Below, in pieces: positions 43,598 through 57,035 of a stretch of DNA of 64,000 nt. The stretch's first letter is position 1, and each line of letters starts with the position of its first letter. Source of the stretch: Megachile rotundata. Its lineage: Eukaryota > Arthropoda > Insecta > Hymenoptera > Megachilidae. A program made the translations under genes and the position numbers. Below the pieces are notes generated by a model, which did not search any database, was not told where the DNA came from, and worked only from the letters and a program-made list of their open reading frames with translations. Where the stretch lies: positions 1 to 64,000 of the forward strand of contig NW_027473872.1 of the NCBI RefSeq assembly GCF_050947335.1. The letters are read 5' to 3'.

Positions 43598-44058
43598 TAT
43601 TATGCAGATATGATCGATAGAACTACAATTAGTATACTCATTACTCTTATTATTATCAATCTAACTCATATTATTAGCCATATTAAGCTTATATGATCGA
43701 TAGAACGACAATTACTATATTCATTTCCCTTATTATTATCAATCTAACTCATATTATTAGCCATATTATGCTTATATGATCGATAGAACGACAATTACTA
43801 TACTTATTACACTAACTGTTATCAATCTAACTCATATTATTAACCATAATATGCAGATATGATCGATAGAACTACAATTAGTATACTCCTTACTCTTATT
43901 ATTATCAATCTAACTCATATTATTAGCCATATTAAGCTTATATGATCGATAGAACGACAATTACTATATTCATTTCCCTTATTATTATCAATCTAACTCA
44001 TATTATTAGCCATATTATGCTTATATGATCGACAGAACGACAATTACTATACTTATTA
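43598..44058 (+). repeat. Segmental copy X, second instance
   Basis: Partner of 41440-41900. It directly follows the point where block W copy 2 leaves copy 1, so the 41440 segment was probably joined to block W by the same or a later exchange. Confidence 0.7.
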
Positions 44059-44780
44059 CACTCACTGTTATCAATCTAACTCATATTATTAACCATATTA
44101 TGCAAATATGATCGATAGAACGACAATTACTATACTCATTACTCTTATTATTATCGGCCCAACTCATATTATTAGCCATATTATGCTTATATGATCGACA
44201 GAACGACAATTACTATACTCATTACACTTACTATTATCAATCTAACTCATATTATTAACCATATTATGCAGATATGATCGACAGAACGACAATTACTATA
44301 CTTATTACTCTCATTATTATCAGCCTAACTCATATTATTAGCCATATTATGCTTATATGATCGATAGAACGACAATTACTATACTTCTTACTCTCATTAT
44401 TATCAATCTAACTCATATTATTAGCCATATTATGCTTATGTGATCGATAGAAGGACAATTACTATACTTATTACTCTTATTATTATGAATCTGACTCATA
44501 TTATTAACCATATTATGCAGATATGATCGATAGCACGCCATTTACTACACTTATTACTCTTATTATTATCAATCTAACTCAGATTATTAACCATATTATG
44601 CAGATATGATCGATAGAACTACAATTAGTTTACTCCTTACTCTTATTATTATCAATCTAACTCATATGATTAGCCATATTATGCTTATATGATCGACAGA
44701 ACGACTATTACTATACTTATTACTCTCATTATTATCAGCCTAACTCATATTATTAGTCATATTATGCTTATATGATCGAT

Positions 44781-45959
44781 CGAACGACAATGGCTATACT
44801 CACTTCTCTTATTATTATCAATCTTACTCATATTATTAGCCATATTATGCTTATATGATCGACAGAACGACAATTACTATACTTATTACCCTCATTATTA
44901 TCAGCCTAACTCATATTATTAGCCATATTATGCTAATATGATCGATAGAACGACAATTACTATACTTATTACTCTTATTATTATGAATCTAACTCATATT
45001 ATTAACCATATTATGCAGATATGATCGATAGCACGACATTTACTATACTTATTAGTCTTATTGTTATCAATCTAACTCATATTATTAACCATATTATGCA
45101 GATATGATCGATAGAACTACAATTAGTATACTCATTACTCTTATTATTATCAATCTAACTCATATTGTTAGCCATATTATGCTTATATGATCGATAGGAC
45201 GACAATTACTATACTTATTACTCTTATTATTATCAATCTAACTCGTATTATTAGCCATATTATGCTTATATGATCGGTAGAACGATAATTACTATACCTA
45301 TTACTCTTATTATTATGAATCTAACTCATATTATTAACCATATTATGCAGATATGATCGATAGCACGACATTTACTATACTTATTACTCTTATTGTTATC
45401 AATCTAACTCATATTATTAACCATATTATGCAGATATGATCGATAGAACTACAATTAGTATACTCATTACTCTTATTATTATCAATCTAACTCATATTAT
45501 TAGCCATATTATGCTTATATGATCGATAGAACGACAATTACTATACATATTACTCTTATTATTATCAATCTAACTCATATTATTAGCCATATTATGCTTA
45601 TATGATCGGTAGAACGATAATTACTATACCTATTACTCTTATTATTATCAATCTAACTCATATCATTAGCCATATTATGCTCATATGATCGATAGAACGA
45701 CAATTACTGTACTTATTACTCTCATTATTATCAATCTAACTCATATTATTAGCCATATTATGCTTATGTGATCGATAGAAGGACAATTACTATACTTATT
45801 ACTCTTATTATTATGAATCTAACTCATATTATTAACCATATTATGCAGATATGATCGATAGCACGCCATTTACTACACTTATTACTCTTATTATTATCAA
45901 TCTAACTCAGATTATTAGCCATATTATGCTTATGTGATCGACAGAACGACAATTACTAT
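44781..45959 (+). repeat. Block W, copy 3, cut by the gap
   Basis: Matches 38556-39734 at 6225 bp with no difference in the places I checked, including the rare TTACCCTCATT, TTAGTCTT and ACTCGTATT. It runs straight into the N gap, so its right end is unknown. The assembly broke within a repeat with other near-identical copies nearby. Confidence 0.85.
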
Positions 45960-46059
45960 NNNNNNNNNNNNNNNNNNNNNNNNNNNNNNNNNNNNNNNNN
46001 NNNNNNNNNNNNNNNNNNNNNNNNNNNNNNNNNNNNNNNNNNNNNNNNNNNNNNNNNNN
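45960..46059. other. Assembly gap of exactly 100 N
   Basis: One hundred N separate the two array domains. A run of exactly 100 N is the usual placeholder for a gap of unknown length, so real missing sequence may be far longer. The left flank stops inside a GATCGACAGAACGAC monomer that is itself within the third copy of a block repeated at 38556 and 42035. The right flank resumes inside an AACC tail, in an array with a different variant set. Bridging by the assembler inside near-identical repeats is the likely cause. Confidence 0.98.
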
Positions 46060-46940
46060 TCATATTATTAACCATATTATGCTTGTATGATCGGTAGAAC
46101 GATAATTACTATACTTATTACTCTTATTATTATCAATCTATCTCATATTATTAGCCATATTATGCTTATATGATCGATAGAACGACAATTACTATACTTA
46201 TTAGTCTTATTATTATCAATCTAACTCATATTATTAGCCATATTATGCTTATACGATCGGTAGAACTACAATTACTATACTTATTTCTCTTATTATTATC
46301 AATCTAACTCATATTATTAACCATATTATGCAGATATGATCGATAGAACTACAACTACTATACTCATTACTCTTATTATTATCAATCTAACACATATTAT
46401 TAGCCATATTATGCTTATATGATTGATAGAACGACAATTACTATACTTATTACACTCACTGTTATCAATCTAACTCATATTATTAACCATATTATGCAGA
46501 TATGATCGATAGAACGACAATTACTATACTTATTACTCTTATTATTATCAATCTGACTCATATTATTAGCCATATTATGCTTATATGATCGATAGAACGA
46601 CAACTACTATGCTCATTACTCTTATTGTTATAAATCTAACTCATATTATTAGCCATATTATGCTTATATGATCGATAGAACGACAATTACTATACTCACT
46701 ACTGTTATTACTATCAATCTAACTCGTATTATTAGCCATATTATGCTTATATGATCGATAGAACGACAATTACTATTCCTTCTACTCTTATTATTATCAA
46801 TCTAACACATATTATTAGCCGTATTATGCTTATATGATTGATAGAACGACAATTACTATACTTATTACACTCACTGTTATCAATCTAACTCATATTATTA
46901 ACCATATTATGCAGATATGATCGATAGAACGACAATTACT
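46060..46940 (+). repeat. Right-array block Y, first copy (starts at the gap)
   Basis: From its first base this segment matches 55438-56318 at offset 9378 (113 monomers less 1 bp; GCTTGTATG at 46081 and 55459), and it partly matches 50625-51300 at offset 4565 (55 monomers). Order: G head with TCTATCTCAT, ATTAGTCTTATT, GGTAGAACTAC with ATTTCTC, the AACTACAACTAC monomer with AACACAT, GATTGATAG, CTGACTCAT, the CTATGCTCATTAC monomer, ACTCACTACTG and TATTCCTTCTACTC. Confidence 0.8.
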
Positions 46941-47416
46941 ATACTTATTACTCTTATTATTATCAATCTGACTCATATTATTAGCCATATTATGCTTATA
47001 TGATCGATAGAACGACAATTACTATACTCATTACTCTTATTATTATCAATCTAACTCACATTATTAGCCATATTATGCATATATGATCGATAGAACGACA
47101 ATTACTATACTTATTACTCTTATTATTATCAATCTAACTCATATTATTAGCCGTATTATGCTTATATGATCGACAGAACGACAATTACTATACTTATTAC
47201 ACTCACTATTATCAATCTAACTCATATTATTAACCATATTATGCTTGTATGATCGGTAGAACGATAATTACTATACTTATTAATCTTATTATTATCAATC
47301 TAGCTCATATTATTAGCCATATTATGCTTATATGATCGATAGAACGACAATTACTATACTTATTACTCTTATTATTATCAATCTAACTCATATTATTAGC
47401 CATATTATGCTTATAT

Positions 47417-48080
47417 GATCGGTAGAACGACAATTACTATACTCACTACTGTTATTACTATCAACCTAACTCGTATTATTAGCCATATTATGCTTATATG
47501 ATCGATAGAACGACAATTACTATTCTTTTTACTCTTATTATTATCAATCTAACACATATTATTAGCCATATTATGCTTATATGATTGATAGGACGACAAT
47601 TACTATACTTATTACACTCACTGTTATCAATCTAACTCATATTATTAACCATGTTATGCAGATATGATCGATAGAACGACAATTACTATACTTATTAGTC
47701 TTATTATTATCAATCTGACTCATATTATTAGCCATATTATGCTTATATGTTCGATAGAACGACAATTACTATACTCACTACTGTTATTACTATCAATCTA
47801 ACTCGTATTATTAGCCATATTATGCTTATATGATCGATAGAACGACAATTACTATTCTTTTTACTCTTATTATTATCAATCTAACACATATTATTAGCCA
47901 TATTATGCTTATATGATTGATAGGACGACAATTACTATACTTATTACACTCACTGTTATCAATCTAACTCATATTATTAACCATGTTATGCAGATATGAT
48001 CGATAGAACGACAATTACTATAGTTATTAGTCTTATTATTATCAATCTGACTCATATTATTAGCCATATTATGCTTATAT
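47417..48080 (+). repeat. 4-monomer tandem (332 bp, two units)
   Basis: Units 47417-47748 and 47749-48080. Each holds CTCACTACTGTTATTACTATC with CTCGTATT, TATTCTTTTTACTC with AACACAT, GATTGATAGGACGAC with CACTCACTGTT and the CCATGTTATGCAGAT tail, then ATTAGTC with CTGACTC. Unit 2 begins GTTCGATAG, losing the GATC. Three more copies of the same four-monomer unit start at 51733, 54803 and 56546. Confidence 0.87.
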
Positions 48081-48404
48081 GATCGATAGAACGACAATTA
48101 CTATACTCATTACTCTTATTATTATCAATCTATCTCATATTATTAACCATATTATGCAGATATGATCGATAGAACTACAACTACTATACTCATTACTCTT
48201 ATTATTATCAATCTAACTCACATTATTAGCCATATTATGCATATATGATCGATAGAACGACAGTTACTATACTTATTACTCTTATTATTATCAATCTACC
48301 TCATATTATTAGCCGTATTATGCTTATATGATCGACATAACGACAATTACTATACTTATTACACTCACTATTATCAATCTAACTCATATTATTAACCATA
48401 TTAT

Positions 48405-48990
48405 GCTGGTATGATCGGTAGAACGATAATTACTATACTTATTACTCTTATTATTATCAATCTAGCTCATATTATTAGCCATACTATGCTTATGTGATCG
48501 ATAGAACGACAATTACTATACTTATTACTCTTATTATTATCAATCTAACTCATATTATTAGCCATACTATGCTTATATGATCGATAGAACGACAATTACT
48601 ATACTTATTAGTCTTATTATTATCAATCTAACTCATATTATTAGCCATATTATGCTTATATGATCGATAGAACGACAATTACTATACTCATTACTCTTAT
48701 TATTATCAATCTAACTCATATGATTAGCCATATTATGCTTGTATGATCGGTAGAACGATAATTACTATACTTATTACTCTTATTATTATCAATCTAACTC
48801 ATATTATTAGCCATACTATGCTTAAATGATCGATAGAACGACAATTACTATACTTATTAGTCTTATTATTATCAATCTAACTCATATTATTAGCCATATT
48901 ATGCTTATGTGATCTATAGAACGACAATTACTATACTTATTACTCTTATTATTATCAATCTAACTCATATTATTAGCCATACTATGCTTA
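48405..48990 (+). repeat. TCTAGCTCAT block, first copy
   Basis: Starts at GCTGGTATGATCGG. Order: G with TCTAGCTCAT and CCATACTATGC, two A monomers, ATTAGTC, a CATATGATTAGCC monomer, then G again. Related copies start at 52066, 52554 (GCTGGT, 4149 bp on, 50 monomers less 1 bp) and 57036 (4482 bp further, 54 monomers). Private here: CTTAAATGATCG near 48831 and GATCTATAG near 48912. Confidence 0.8.
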
Positions 48991-49090
48991 TGTGATCGAT
49001 AGAACAATAATTACTATACTTATTACTCTTATTATTATCAATCTAACTCATATTATTAGCCATATTATGCTTATATGATCGATAGAACGA

Positions 49091-49761
49091 CAATTACTAT
49101 TCTTTTTACTCTTATTATTATCAATCTAACTCATATTATTAGCCATATTATGCTTATAGGATCGATAGAACGACAATTACTATACTTATTAGTCTTATTA
49201 TTATCAATCTAACTCATATTATTAGCCATATTATGCTTATATGATCGGCAGAACTACAATTACTATACTTATTTCTCTTATTATTATCAATCTAACTCAT
49301 ATTATTAACCATATTATGCAGATATGATCCATAGAACTACAACTACTATACTCATTACGCTTATTATTATCAATCTAACACATATTATTAGCCATATTAT
49401 GCTTATATGATTGATAGAACGACAATTACTATACTTATTACACTCACTGTTATCAATCTAACTCATATTATTAACCATATTATGCAGATATGATCGATAG
49501 AACGACAATTACTATACTTATTACTCTTATTATTATCAATCTGACTCATATTATTAGCCATATTATGCTTATATGATCGATAGAACGACAATTACTATAC
49601 TCATTACTCTTATTATTATCAATCTAACTCATATTATTAGCCATATTATGCTTATATGATCGATAGAACGACAATTACTATACTCATTGCTCTTATTGTT
49701 ATCAATCTAACTCATATAATTAGCCATATTATGCTTATATGATTGATAGAACGACAATTAC
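49091..49761 (+). repeat. Right-array block Z, first copy
   Basis: Eight monomers matching 59465-60135 at a constant 10374 bp (GCTTATAGG at 49152 and 59526; CATTACGC at 49353 and 59727; CATATAATTAG at 49713 and 60087). Order: TATTCTTTTTACTC, the rare TATAGGATCG head, GAACTAC with ATTTCTC, AACTACAACTAC with CATTACGC and AACACAT, GATTGATAG, CTGACTC, A, then CATTGCTC with TATAATTAGCC. Private: GATCGGCAG near 49240 and GATCCATAG near 49327. Confidence 0.82.
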
Positions 49762-50624
49762 TATACTTATTACTCTTATTATTATCAATCTAACTCATAT
49801 TATTAGCCATACCATGCTTATATGATCGATAGAACGACAATTACTATTCTTTTTACTCTTATTATTATCAATCTAACTCATATTATTAGCCATATTATGC
49901 TTATATGATCGATAGAACGACAATTACTATACTTATTAGTCTTATTATTATCAATCTAACTCATATTATTAGCCATATTATGCTTATATTATCGTTAGAA
50001 CGACAATTACTATACTCATTGCTCTTATTGTTATCAATCTAACTCATATTATTAACCATATTATGCAGATATGATCGATAGAACTACAACTACTATACTC
50101 ATTACTCTTATTATTATCAATCTAACTCATATTATTAGCCACATTATGCTTATATGATCGATAGAACGACAATTACTATACTCACTACTGTTATTACTAT
50201 CAATCTAACTCATATTATTAGCCATATTATGCTTGTATGATCGGTAGAACGATAATTACTATACTTATTAGTCTTATTATTATCAATCTAACTCATATTA
50301 TTAGCCATATTATGCTTATACGATCGGTAGAACTACAATTACTATACTTATTTCTCTTATTATTATCAATCTAACTCATATTATTAACCATATTATGCAG
50401 ATATGATCGATAGAACTACAACTACTATACTCATTACTCTTATTATTATCAATCTAACACATATTATTAGCCATATTATGCATATATGATCGATAGAACG
50501 ACAATTACTATACTTATTACTCTTATTATTATCAATCTAACTCATATTATTAGCCGTATTATGCTTATATGATCGACAGAACGACAATTACTATACTTAT
50601 CACACTCACTATTATCAATCTAAC

Positions 50625-51300
50625 TCATATTATTAACCATATTATGCTTGTATGATCGGTAGAACGATAATTACTATACTTATTACTCTTATTATTATCA
50701 ATCTATCTCATATTATTAGCCATATTATGCTTATATGATCGATAGAACGACAATTACTATACTTATTAGTCTTATTATTATCAATCTAACTCATATTATT
50801 AGCCATATTATGCTTATATGATCGGTAGAACTACAATTACTATACTTATTTCTCTTATTATTATCAATCTAACTCATATTATTAACCATATTATGCAGAT
50901 ATGATCGATAGAACTACAACTACTATACTCATTACTCTTATTATTATCAATCTAACACATATTATTAGCCATATTATGCTTATATGATTGATAGAACGAC
51001 AATTACTATACTTATTACACTCACTGTTATCAATCTAACTCATATTATTAACCATATTATGCAGATATGATCGATAGAACGACAATTACTATACTTATTA
51101 CTCTTATTATTATCAATCTGACTCATATTATTAGCCATATTATGCTTATATGATCGATAGAACGACGACAACTATGCTCATTACTCTTATTGTTATCAAT
51201 CTAACTCATATTATCAGCCATATTATGCTTATATGATCGATAGAACGACAATTACTATACTCACTACTGTTATTACTATCAATCTAACTCGTATTATTAG
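50625..51300 (+). repeat. Right-array block Y, second copy
   Basis: Same monomer order as 46060-46940. It is distinguished by GAACGACGACAACTATGCTC at 51162, where the others read GAACGACAACTACTATGCTC. The length is unchanged: a GAC has been gained and a TAC lost a few bases later. After 51300 it continues with GATCGATTGAACGAC and TATTCTTTTTACTC instead of the TATTCCTTCTACTC form. Confidence 0.78.
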
Positions 51301-51732
51301 CCATATTATGCTTATATGATCGATTGAACGACAATTTCTATTCTTTTTACTCTTATTATTATCAATCTAACACATATTATTAGCCATATTATGCTTATAT
51401 GATTGATAGAACGACAACTACTATACTTATTACACTCACTGTTATCAATCTAACTCATATTATTAACCATATTATGCAGATATGATTGATAGAACGACAA
51501 TTACTATACTCATTACTCTTATTATTATCAATCTAACTCACATTATTAGCCATATTATGCATATATGATCGATAGAACGACAATTACTATACTTATTACT
51601 CTTATTATTATCAATCTAACTCATATTATTAGCCGTATTATGCTTATATGATCGATAGAACGACAATTACTATACTTATGAGTCTTATTATTATCAATCT
51701 AACTCATATTATTAGCCATATTATGCTTATAT

Positions 51733-52065
51733 GATCGGTAGAACGACAATTACTATACTCACTACTGTTATTACTATCAATCTAACTCGTATTATTAGCC
51801 ATATTATGCTTATATGATCGATAGAACGACAATTACTATTCTTTTTACTCTTATTATTATCAATCTAACACATATTATTAGCCATATTATGCTTATATGA
51901 TTGATAGGACGACAATTACTATACTTATTACACTCACTGTTATCAATCTAACTCATATTATTAACCATGTTATGCAGATATGATCGATAGAACGACAATT
52001 ACTACACTTATTACTCTTATTATTATCAATCTGACTCATATTATTAGCCATATTATGCTTATATG
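51733..52065 (+). repeat. 4-monomer unit, third copy
   Basis: Same order as 47417-47748. It reads TACACTTATTACTC in its last monomer, shared with the copy at 56546 (near 56814) but not with the one at 54803. It runs directly into a TCTAGCTCAT block at 52066. Confidence 0.82.
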
Positions 52066-52553
52066 ATCGATAGAACGATAATTACTATACTTATTACTCT
52101 TATTATTATCAATCTAGCTCATATTATTAGCCATACTATGCTTATGTGATCGATAGAACGACAATTACTATACTTATTACTCTTATTATTATCAATCTAA
52201 CTCATATTATTAGCCATACTATGCTTATATGATCGATAGAACGACAATTACTATACTTATTAGTCTTATTATTATCAATCTAACTCATATTATTAGCCAT
52301 ATTATCGTTATATGATCGATAGAACGACAATTACTATACTCATTACTCTTATTATTATCAATCTAACTCATATGATTAGCCATATTATGCTTGTATGATC
52401 GGTAGAACGATAATTACTATACTTATTTCTCTTATTATTATCAATCTAACTCATATTATTAGCCATACTATGCTTATATGATCGATAGAACGACAATTAC
52501 TATACTCATTACTCTTATTATTATCAATCTAACTCATATTATTAACCAATTAT
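52066..52553 (+). repeat. TCTAGCTCAT block, second (short) copy
   Basis: Six monomers that start on an A head (GATCGATAGAACGATAATT) instead of GATCGG, then repeat as the following block 497 bp later (TCTAGCTCAT at 52113 and 52610). It contains ATTATCGTTATATG near 52304 and the 1-bp shortened tail CCAATTATGC at 52546. Confidence 0.78.
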
Positions 52554-53579
52554 GCTGGTATGATCGGTAGAACGATAATTACTATACTTATTACTCTTAT
52601 TATTATCAATCTAGCTCATATTATTAGCCATACTATGCTTATGTGATCGATAGAACGACAATTACTATACTTATTACTCTTATTATTATCAATCTAACTC
52701 ATATTATTAGCCATACTATGCTTATATGATCGATAGAACGACAATTACTATACTTATTAGTCTTATTATTATCAATCTAACTCATATTATTAGCCATATT
52801 ATGCTTATATGATCGATAGAACGACAATTACTATTCTCATTACTCTTATTATTATCAATCTAACTCATATGATTAGCCATATTATGCTTGTATGATCGGT
52901 AGAACGATAATTACTATACTTATTACTCTTATTATTATCAATCTAACTCATATTATTAGCCATACTATGCTTATATGATCGATAGAACGACAATTACTAT
53001 ACTTATTAGTCTTATTATTATCAATCTAACTCATATTATTAGCCATATTATGCTTATGTGATCGATAGAACGACAATTACTATACTTATTACTCTTATTA
53101 TTATCAATCTAACTCATATTATTAGCCATACTATGCTTATGTGATCGATAGAACGACAATTACTATACTTATTACTCTTATTATTATCAATCTAACTCAT
53201 ATTATTAGCCATACTATGCTTATATGATCGATAGAACGACAATTACTATACTTATTAGTCTTATTATTATCAATCTAACTCATATTATTAGCCATATTAT
53301 GCTTATATGACCGATAGAACGACAATTACTATACTCATTACTCTTATTATTATCAATCTAACTCATATGATTAGCCATATTATGCTTGTATGATCGGTAG
53401 AACGATAATTACTATACTCATTACGCTTATTATTATCAATCTAACACATATTATTAGCCATATTATGCTTATATGATTGATAGAACGACAATTACTATAC
53501 TTATTACACTCACTGTTATCAATCTAACTCATATTATTAACCATATTATGCAGATATGATCGATAGAACGACAATTACT
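52554..53579 (+). repeat. TCTAGCTCAT block, third copy
   Basis: Matches 57036-58061 at a constant 4482 bp (CATTACGCTT at 53419 and 57901). The CCATACTATGC tail appears repeatedly in this block. The pair separates after the CAGAT tail near 53579, where this copy has TACTCATTACTC and the other TACTTATTACTC with CTGACTC. Confidence 0.85.
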
Positions 53580-54160
53580 ATACTCATTACTCTTATTATT
53601 ATCAATCTAACTCATATTATTAGCCATATTATGCTTATATGATCGATAGAACGACAATTACTATACTTATTACACTCACTGTTATCAATCTAACTCATAT
53701 TATTAACCATATTATGCAGATATGATCGATAGAACTACAACTACTATACTCATTACTCTTATTATGATCAATCTAACTCACATTATTAGCCATATTATGC
53801 ATATATGATCGATAGAACGACAATTACTATACTTATTACTCTCATTATTATCAATCTAACTCATATTATTAGCCGTATTATGCTTATATGATCGACAGAA
53901 CGACAATTACTATACTTATTACACTCACTATTATCAATCTAACTCATATTATTAACCATATTATGCTTGTATGATCGGTAGAACGATAATTACTATACTT
54001 ATTACTCTTATTATTATCAATCTAGCTCATATTATTAGCCATATTATGCTTATATGATCGATAGAACGACAATTACTATACTCATTACTCTTATTGTTAT
54101 CAATCTAACTCATATTATTAGCAATATTATGCTTATATGATCGATAGAACGACAATTACT
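53555..54160 (+). repeat. Segmental copy AA, first instance
   Basis: Seven monomers matching 61606-62211 at exactly 8051 bp (97 monomers). The rare ATTATGATCA, which creates a second GATC inside a monomer, starts at 53761 and 61812. A substitution at 53843 (C, CTCATTATT) against 61894 (T, CTTATTATT) separates them. Confidence 0.82.
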
Positions 54161-54404
54161 ATTCTTTTTACTCTTATTATTATCAATCTAACACATATTA
54201 TTAGCCATATTATGCTTATATGATTGATAGAACGACAATTACTATACTTATTACACTCACTGTTATCAATCTAACTCATATTATTAACCATATTATGCAG
54301 ATATGATCGATAGAACGTCAATTACTATACTTATTTCTCTTATTATTATCAATCTGACTCATATTATTAGCCATATTATGCTTATATGATCGATAGAACG
54401 ACAA

Positions 54405-54788
54405 TTACTATACTCATTACTCTTATTATTATCAATCTAACTCACATTATTAGCCATATTATGCATATATGATCGATAGAACGACAATTACTATACTTAT
54501 TACTCTTATTATTATCAATCTAACTCATATTATTAGCCGTATTATGCTTATATGATCGACAGAACGACAATTACTATACTTATCACACTCACTATTATCA
54601 ATCTAACTCATATTATTAACCATATTATGCTTGTACGATCGGTAGAACGATAATTACTATACTTATTACTCTTATTATTATCAATCTATCTCATATTATT
54701 AGCCATATTATGCGTATATGATCGATAGAACGACAATTACTATACTTATTAGTCTTATTATTATCAATCTAACTCATATTATTAGCCA
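54405..54788 (+). repeat. 10-monomer step, first copy
   Basis: About five monomers repeated 830 bp later at 55235-55618. Anchors: ACTTATCACACTCAC at 54578 and 55408, and GCTTGTA at 54629 and 55459. This copy has GTACGATCGG near 54632 and GCGTATATG near 54712. The ACTTATCACACTC form also occurs at 50595. Confidence 0.8.
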
Positions 54789-54802
54789 TATTATGCTTAT
54801 AT

Positions 54803-55134
54803 GATCGGTAGAACGACAATTACTATACTCACTACTGTTATTACTATCAATCTAACTCGTATTATTAGCCATATTATGCTTATATGATCGATAGAACGAC
54901 AATTACTATTCTTTTTACTCTTATTATTATCAATCTAACACATATTATTAGCCATATTATGCTTATATGATTGATAGGACGACAATTACTATACTTATTA
55001 CACTCACTGTTATCAATCTAACTCATATTATTAACCATGTTATGCAGATATGATCGATAGAACGACAATTACTATACTTATTACTCTTATTATTATCAAT
55101 CTGACTCATATTATTAGCCATATTATGCTTATAT
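54803..55134 (+). repeat. 4-monomer unit, fourth copy
   Basis: Starts 3070 bp after the third copy (37 monomers less 1 bp, the missing base being the CCAATTATG deletion near 52548). It begins GATCGGTAGAACGACAATT, a hybrid of the G head and the A body. Confidence 0.82.
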
Positions 55135-55234
55135 GATCGATAGAACGACAATTACTATACTCATTACTCTTATTATTATCAATCTAACTCATATTATTAA
55201 CCATATTATGCAGATATGATCGATAGAACTACAA

Positions 55235-55618
55235 CTACTATACTCATTACTCTTATTATTATCAATCTAACTCACATTATTAGCCATATTATGCATATAT
55301 GATCGATAGAACGACAATTACTATACTTATTACTCTTATTATTATCAATCTAACTCATATTATTAGCCGTATTATGCTTATATGATCGACAGAACGACAA
55401 TTACTATACTTATCACACTCACTATTATCAATCTAACTCATATTATTAACCATATTATGCTTGTATGATCGGTAGAACGATAATTACTATACTTATTACT
55501 CTTATTATTATCAATCTATCTCATATTATTAGCCATATTATGCTTATATGATCGATAGAACGACAATTACTATACTTATTAGTCTTATTATTATCAATCT
55601 AACTCATATTATTAGCCA
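55235..55618 (+). repeat. 10-monomer step, second copy
   Basis: Second copy of the 830-bp step. It ends where the first copy enters the four-monomer unit (54803) while this one continues into block Y (GATCGGTAGAACTAC). The switch is inside the GATCGG head, showing exchange between unlike neighbours at a shared sequence. Confidence 0.78.
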
Positions 55619-56318
55619 TATTATGCTTATACGATCGGTAGAACTACAATTACTATACTTATTTCTCTTATTATTATCAATCTAACTCATATTATTAACC
55701 ATATTATGCAGATATGATCGATAGAACTACAACTACTATACTCATTACTCTTATTATTATCAATCTAACACATATTATTAGCCATATTATGCTTATATGA
55801 TTGATAGAACGACAATTACTATACTTATTACACTCACTGTTATCAATCTAACTCATATTATTAACCATATTATGCAGATATGATCGATAGAACGACAATT
55901 ACTATACTTATTACTCTTATTATTATCAATCTGACTCATATTATTAGCCATATTATGCTTATATGATCGATAGAACGACAACTACTATGCTCATTACTCT
56001 TATTGTTATAAATCTAACTCATATTATTAGCCATATTATGCTTATATGATCGATAGAACGACAATTACTATACTCACTACTGTTATTACTATCAATCTAA
56101 CTCGTATTATTAGCCATATTATGCTTATATGATCGACAGAACGACAATTACTATTCCTTCTACTCTTATTATTATCAATCTAACACATATTATTAGCCAT
56201 ATTGTGCTTATATGATTGATAGAACGACAATTACTATACTTATTACACTCACTGTTATCAATCTAACTCATATTATTAACCATATTATGCAGATATGATC
56301 GATAGAACGACAATTACT
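55438..56318 (+). repeat. Right-array block Y, third copy
   Basis: Partner of 46060-46940, sharing GTTATAAATC near 56003 and TATTCCTTCTACTC near 56152. It differs at GATCGACAG near 56132 and GTGCTTATATG near 56204. The two separate near 56320, where one goes on to TACTTATTACTC with CTGACTC and the other to TACTCATTACTC with CACATT. Confidence 0.78.
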
Positions 56319-56545
56319 ATACTCATTACTCTTATTATTATCAATCTAACTCACATTATTAGCCATATTATGCATATATGATCGATAGAACGACAATTAC
56401 TATACTTATTACTCTTATTATTATCAATCTAACTCATATTATTAGCCGTATTATGCTTATATGATCGATAGAACGACAATTACTATACTTATTAGTCTTA
56501 TTATTATCAATCTAACTCATATTATTAGCCATATTATGCTTATAT

Positions 56546-56877
56546 GATCGGTAGAACGACAATTACTATACTCACTACTGTTATTACTATCAATCTAACT
56601 CGTATTATTAGCCATATTATGCTTATATGATCGATAGAACGACAATTACTATTCTTTTTACTCTTATTATTATCAATCTAACACATATTATTAGCCATAT
56701 TATGCTTATATGATTGATAGGACGACAATTACTATACTTATTACACTCACTGTTATCAATCTAACTCATATTATTAACCATGTTATGCAGATATGATCGA
56801 TAGAACGACAATTACTACACTTATTACTCTTATTATTATCAATCTGACTCATATTATTAGCCATATTATGCTTATAT
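56546..56877 (+). repeat. 4-monomer unit, fifth copy
   Basis: Starts exactly 1743 bp (21 monomers) after the fourth copy and shares TACACTTATTACTC with the third. It leads within two monomers into another TCTAGCTCAT block at 57036, as the third copy does at 52066. Confidence 0.82.
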
Positions 56878-57035
56878 GATCGATAGAACGACAATTACTA
56901 TACTCATTACTCTTATTATTATCAATCTAACTCATATTATTAGCCGTATTATGCTTATATGATCGACAGAACGACAATTACTATACTTATTACACTCACT
57001 ATTATCAATCTAACTCATATTATTAACCATATTAT

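Larger units (their letters stand above)
1..45959 (+). repeat. 83-bp AT-rich satellite array, left domain
   Basis: Uninterrupted head-to-tail tandem array of about 554 monomers. The unit is set by the recurring GATCG word: successive copies at 80, 163 and 246 are 83 bp apart, and this phase holds to the gap apart from small indels. Each monomer has a variable head (GATCGATAGAACGAC and relatives, then ATTACTCTTATT, ATTACACTCACT, ATTTCTCTTATT or ATTACTCTCATT). A conserved tail follows (ATCAATCTAACTCATATTATT, then AGCC or AACC, then ATATTATGC). The last five bases vary: CTTAT, CAGAT, CTAAT or CACAT. AGCC usually pairs with CTTAT and AACC with CAGAT. Domain-specific heads are AACTACAATTAGTATACTC, GCACGACATTTACT, GATCGATCGAACGACAATG, GATGGATAGCACGAC and the tail CAGCCTAACTC. 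No gene, unique insertion or inverted segment was seen. Heterochromatin is inferred from architecture; the family is not recognised. Confidence 0.97.
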
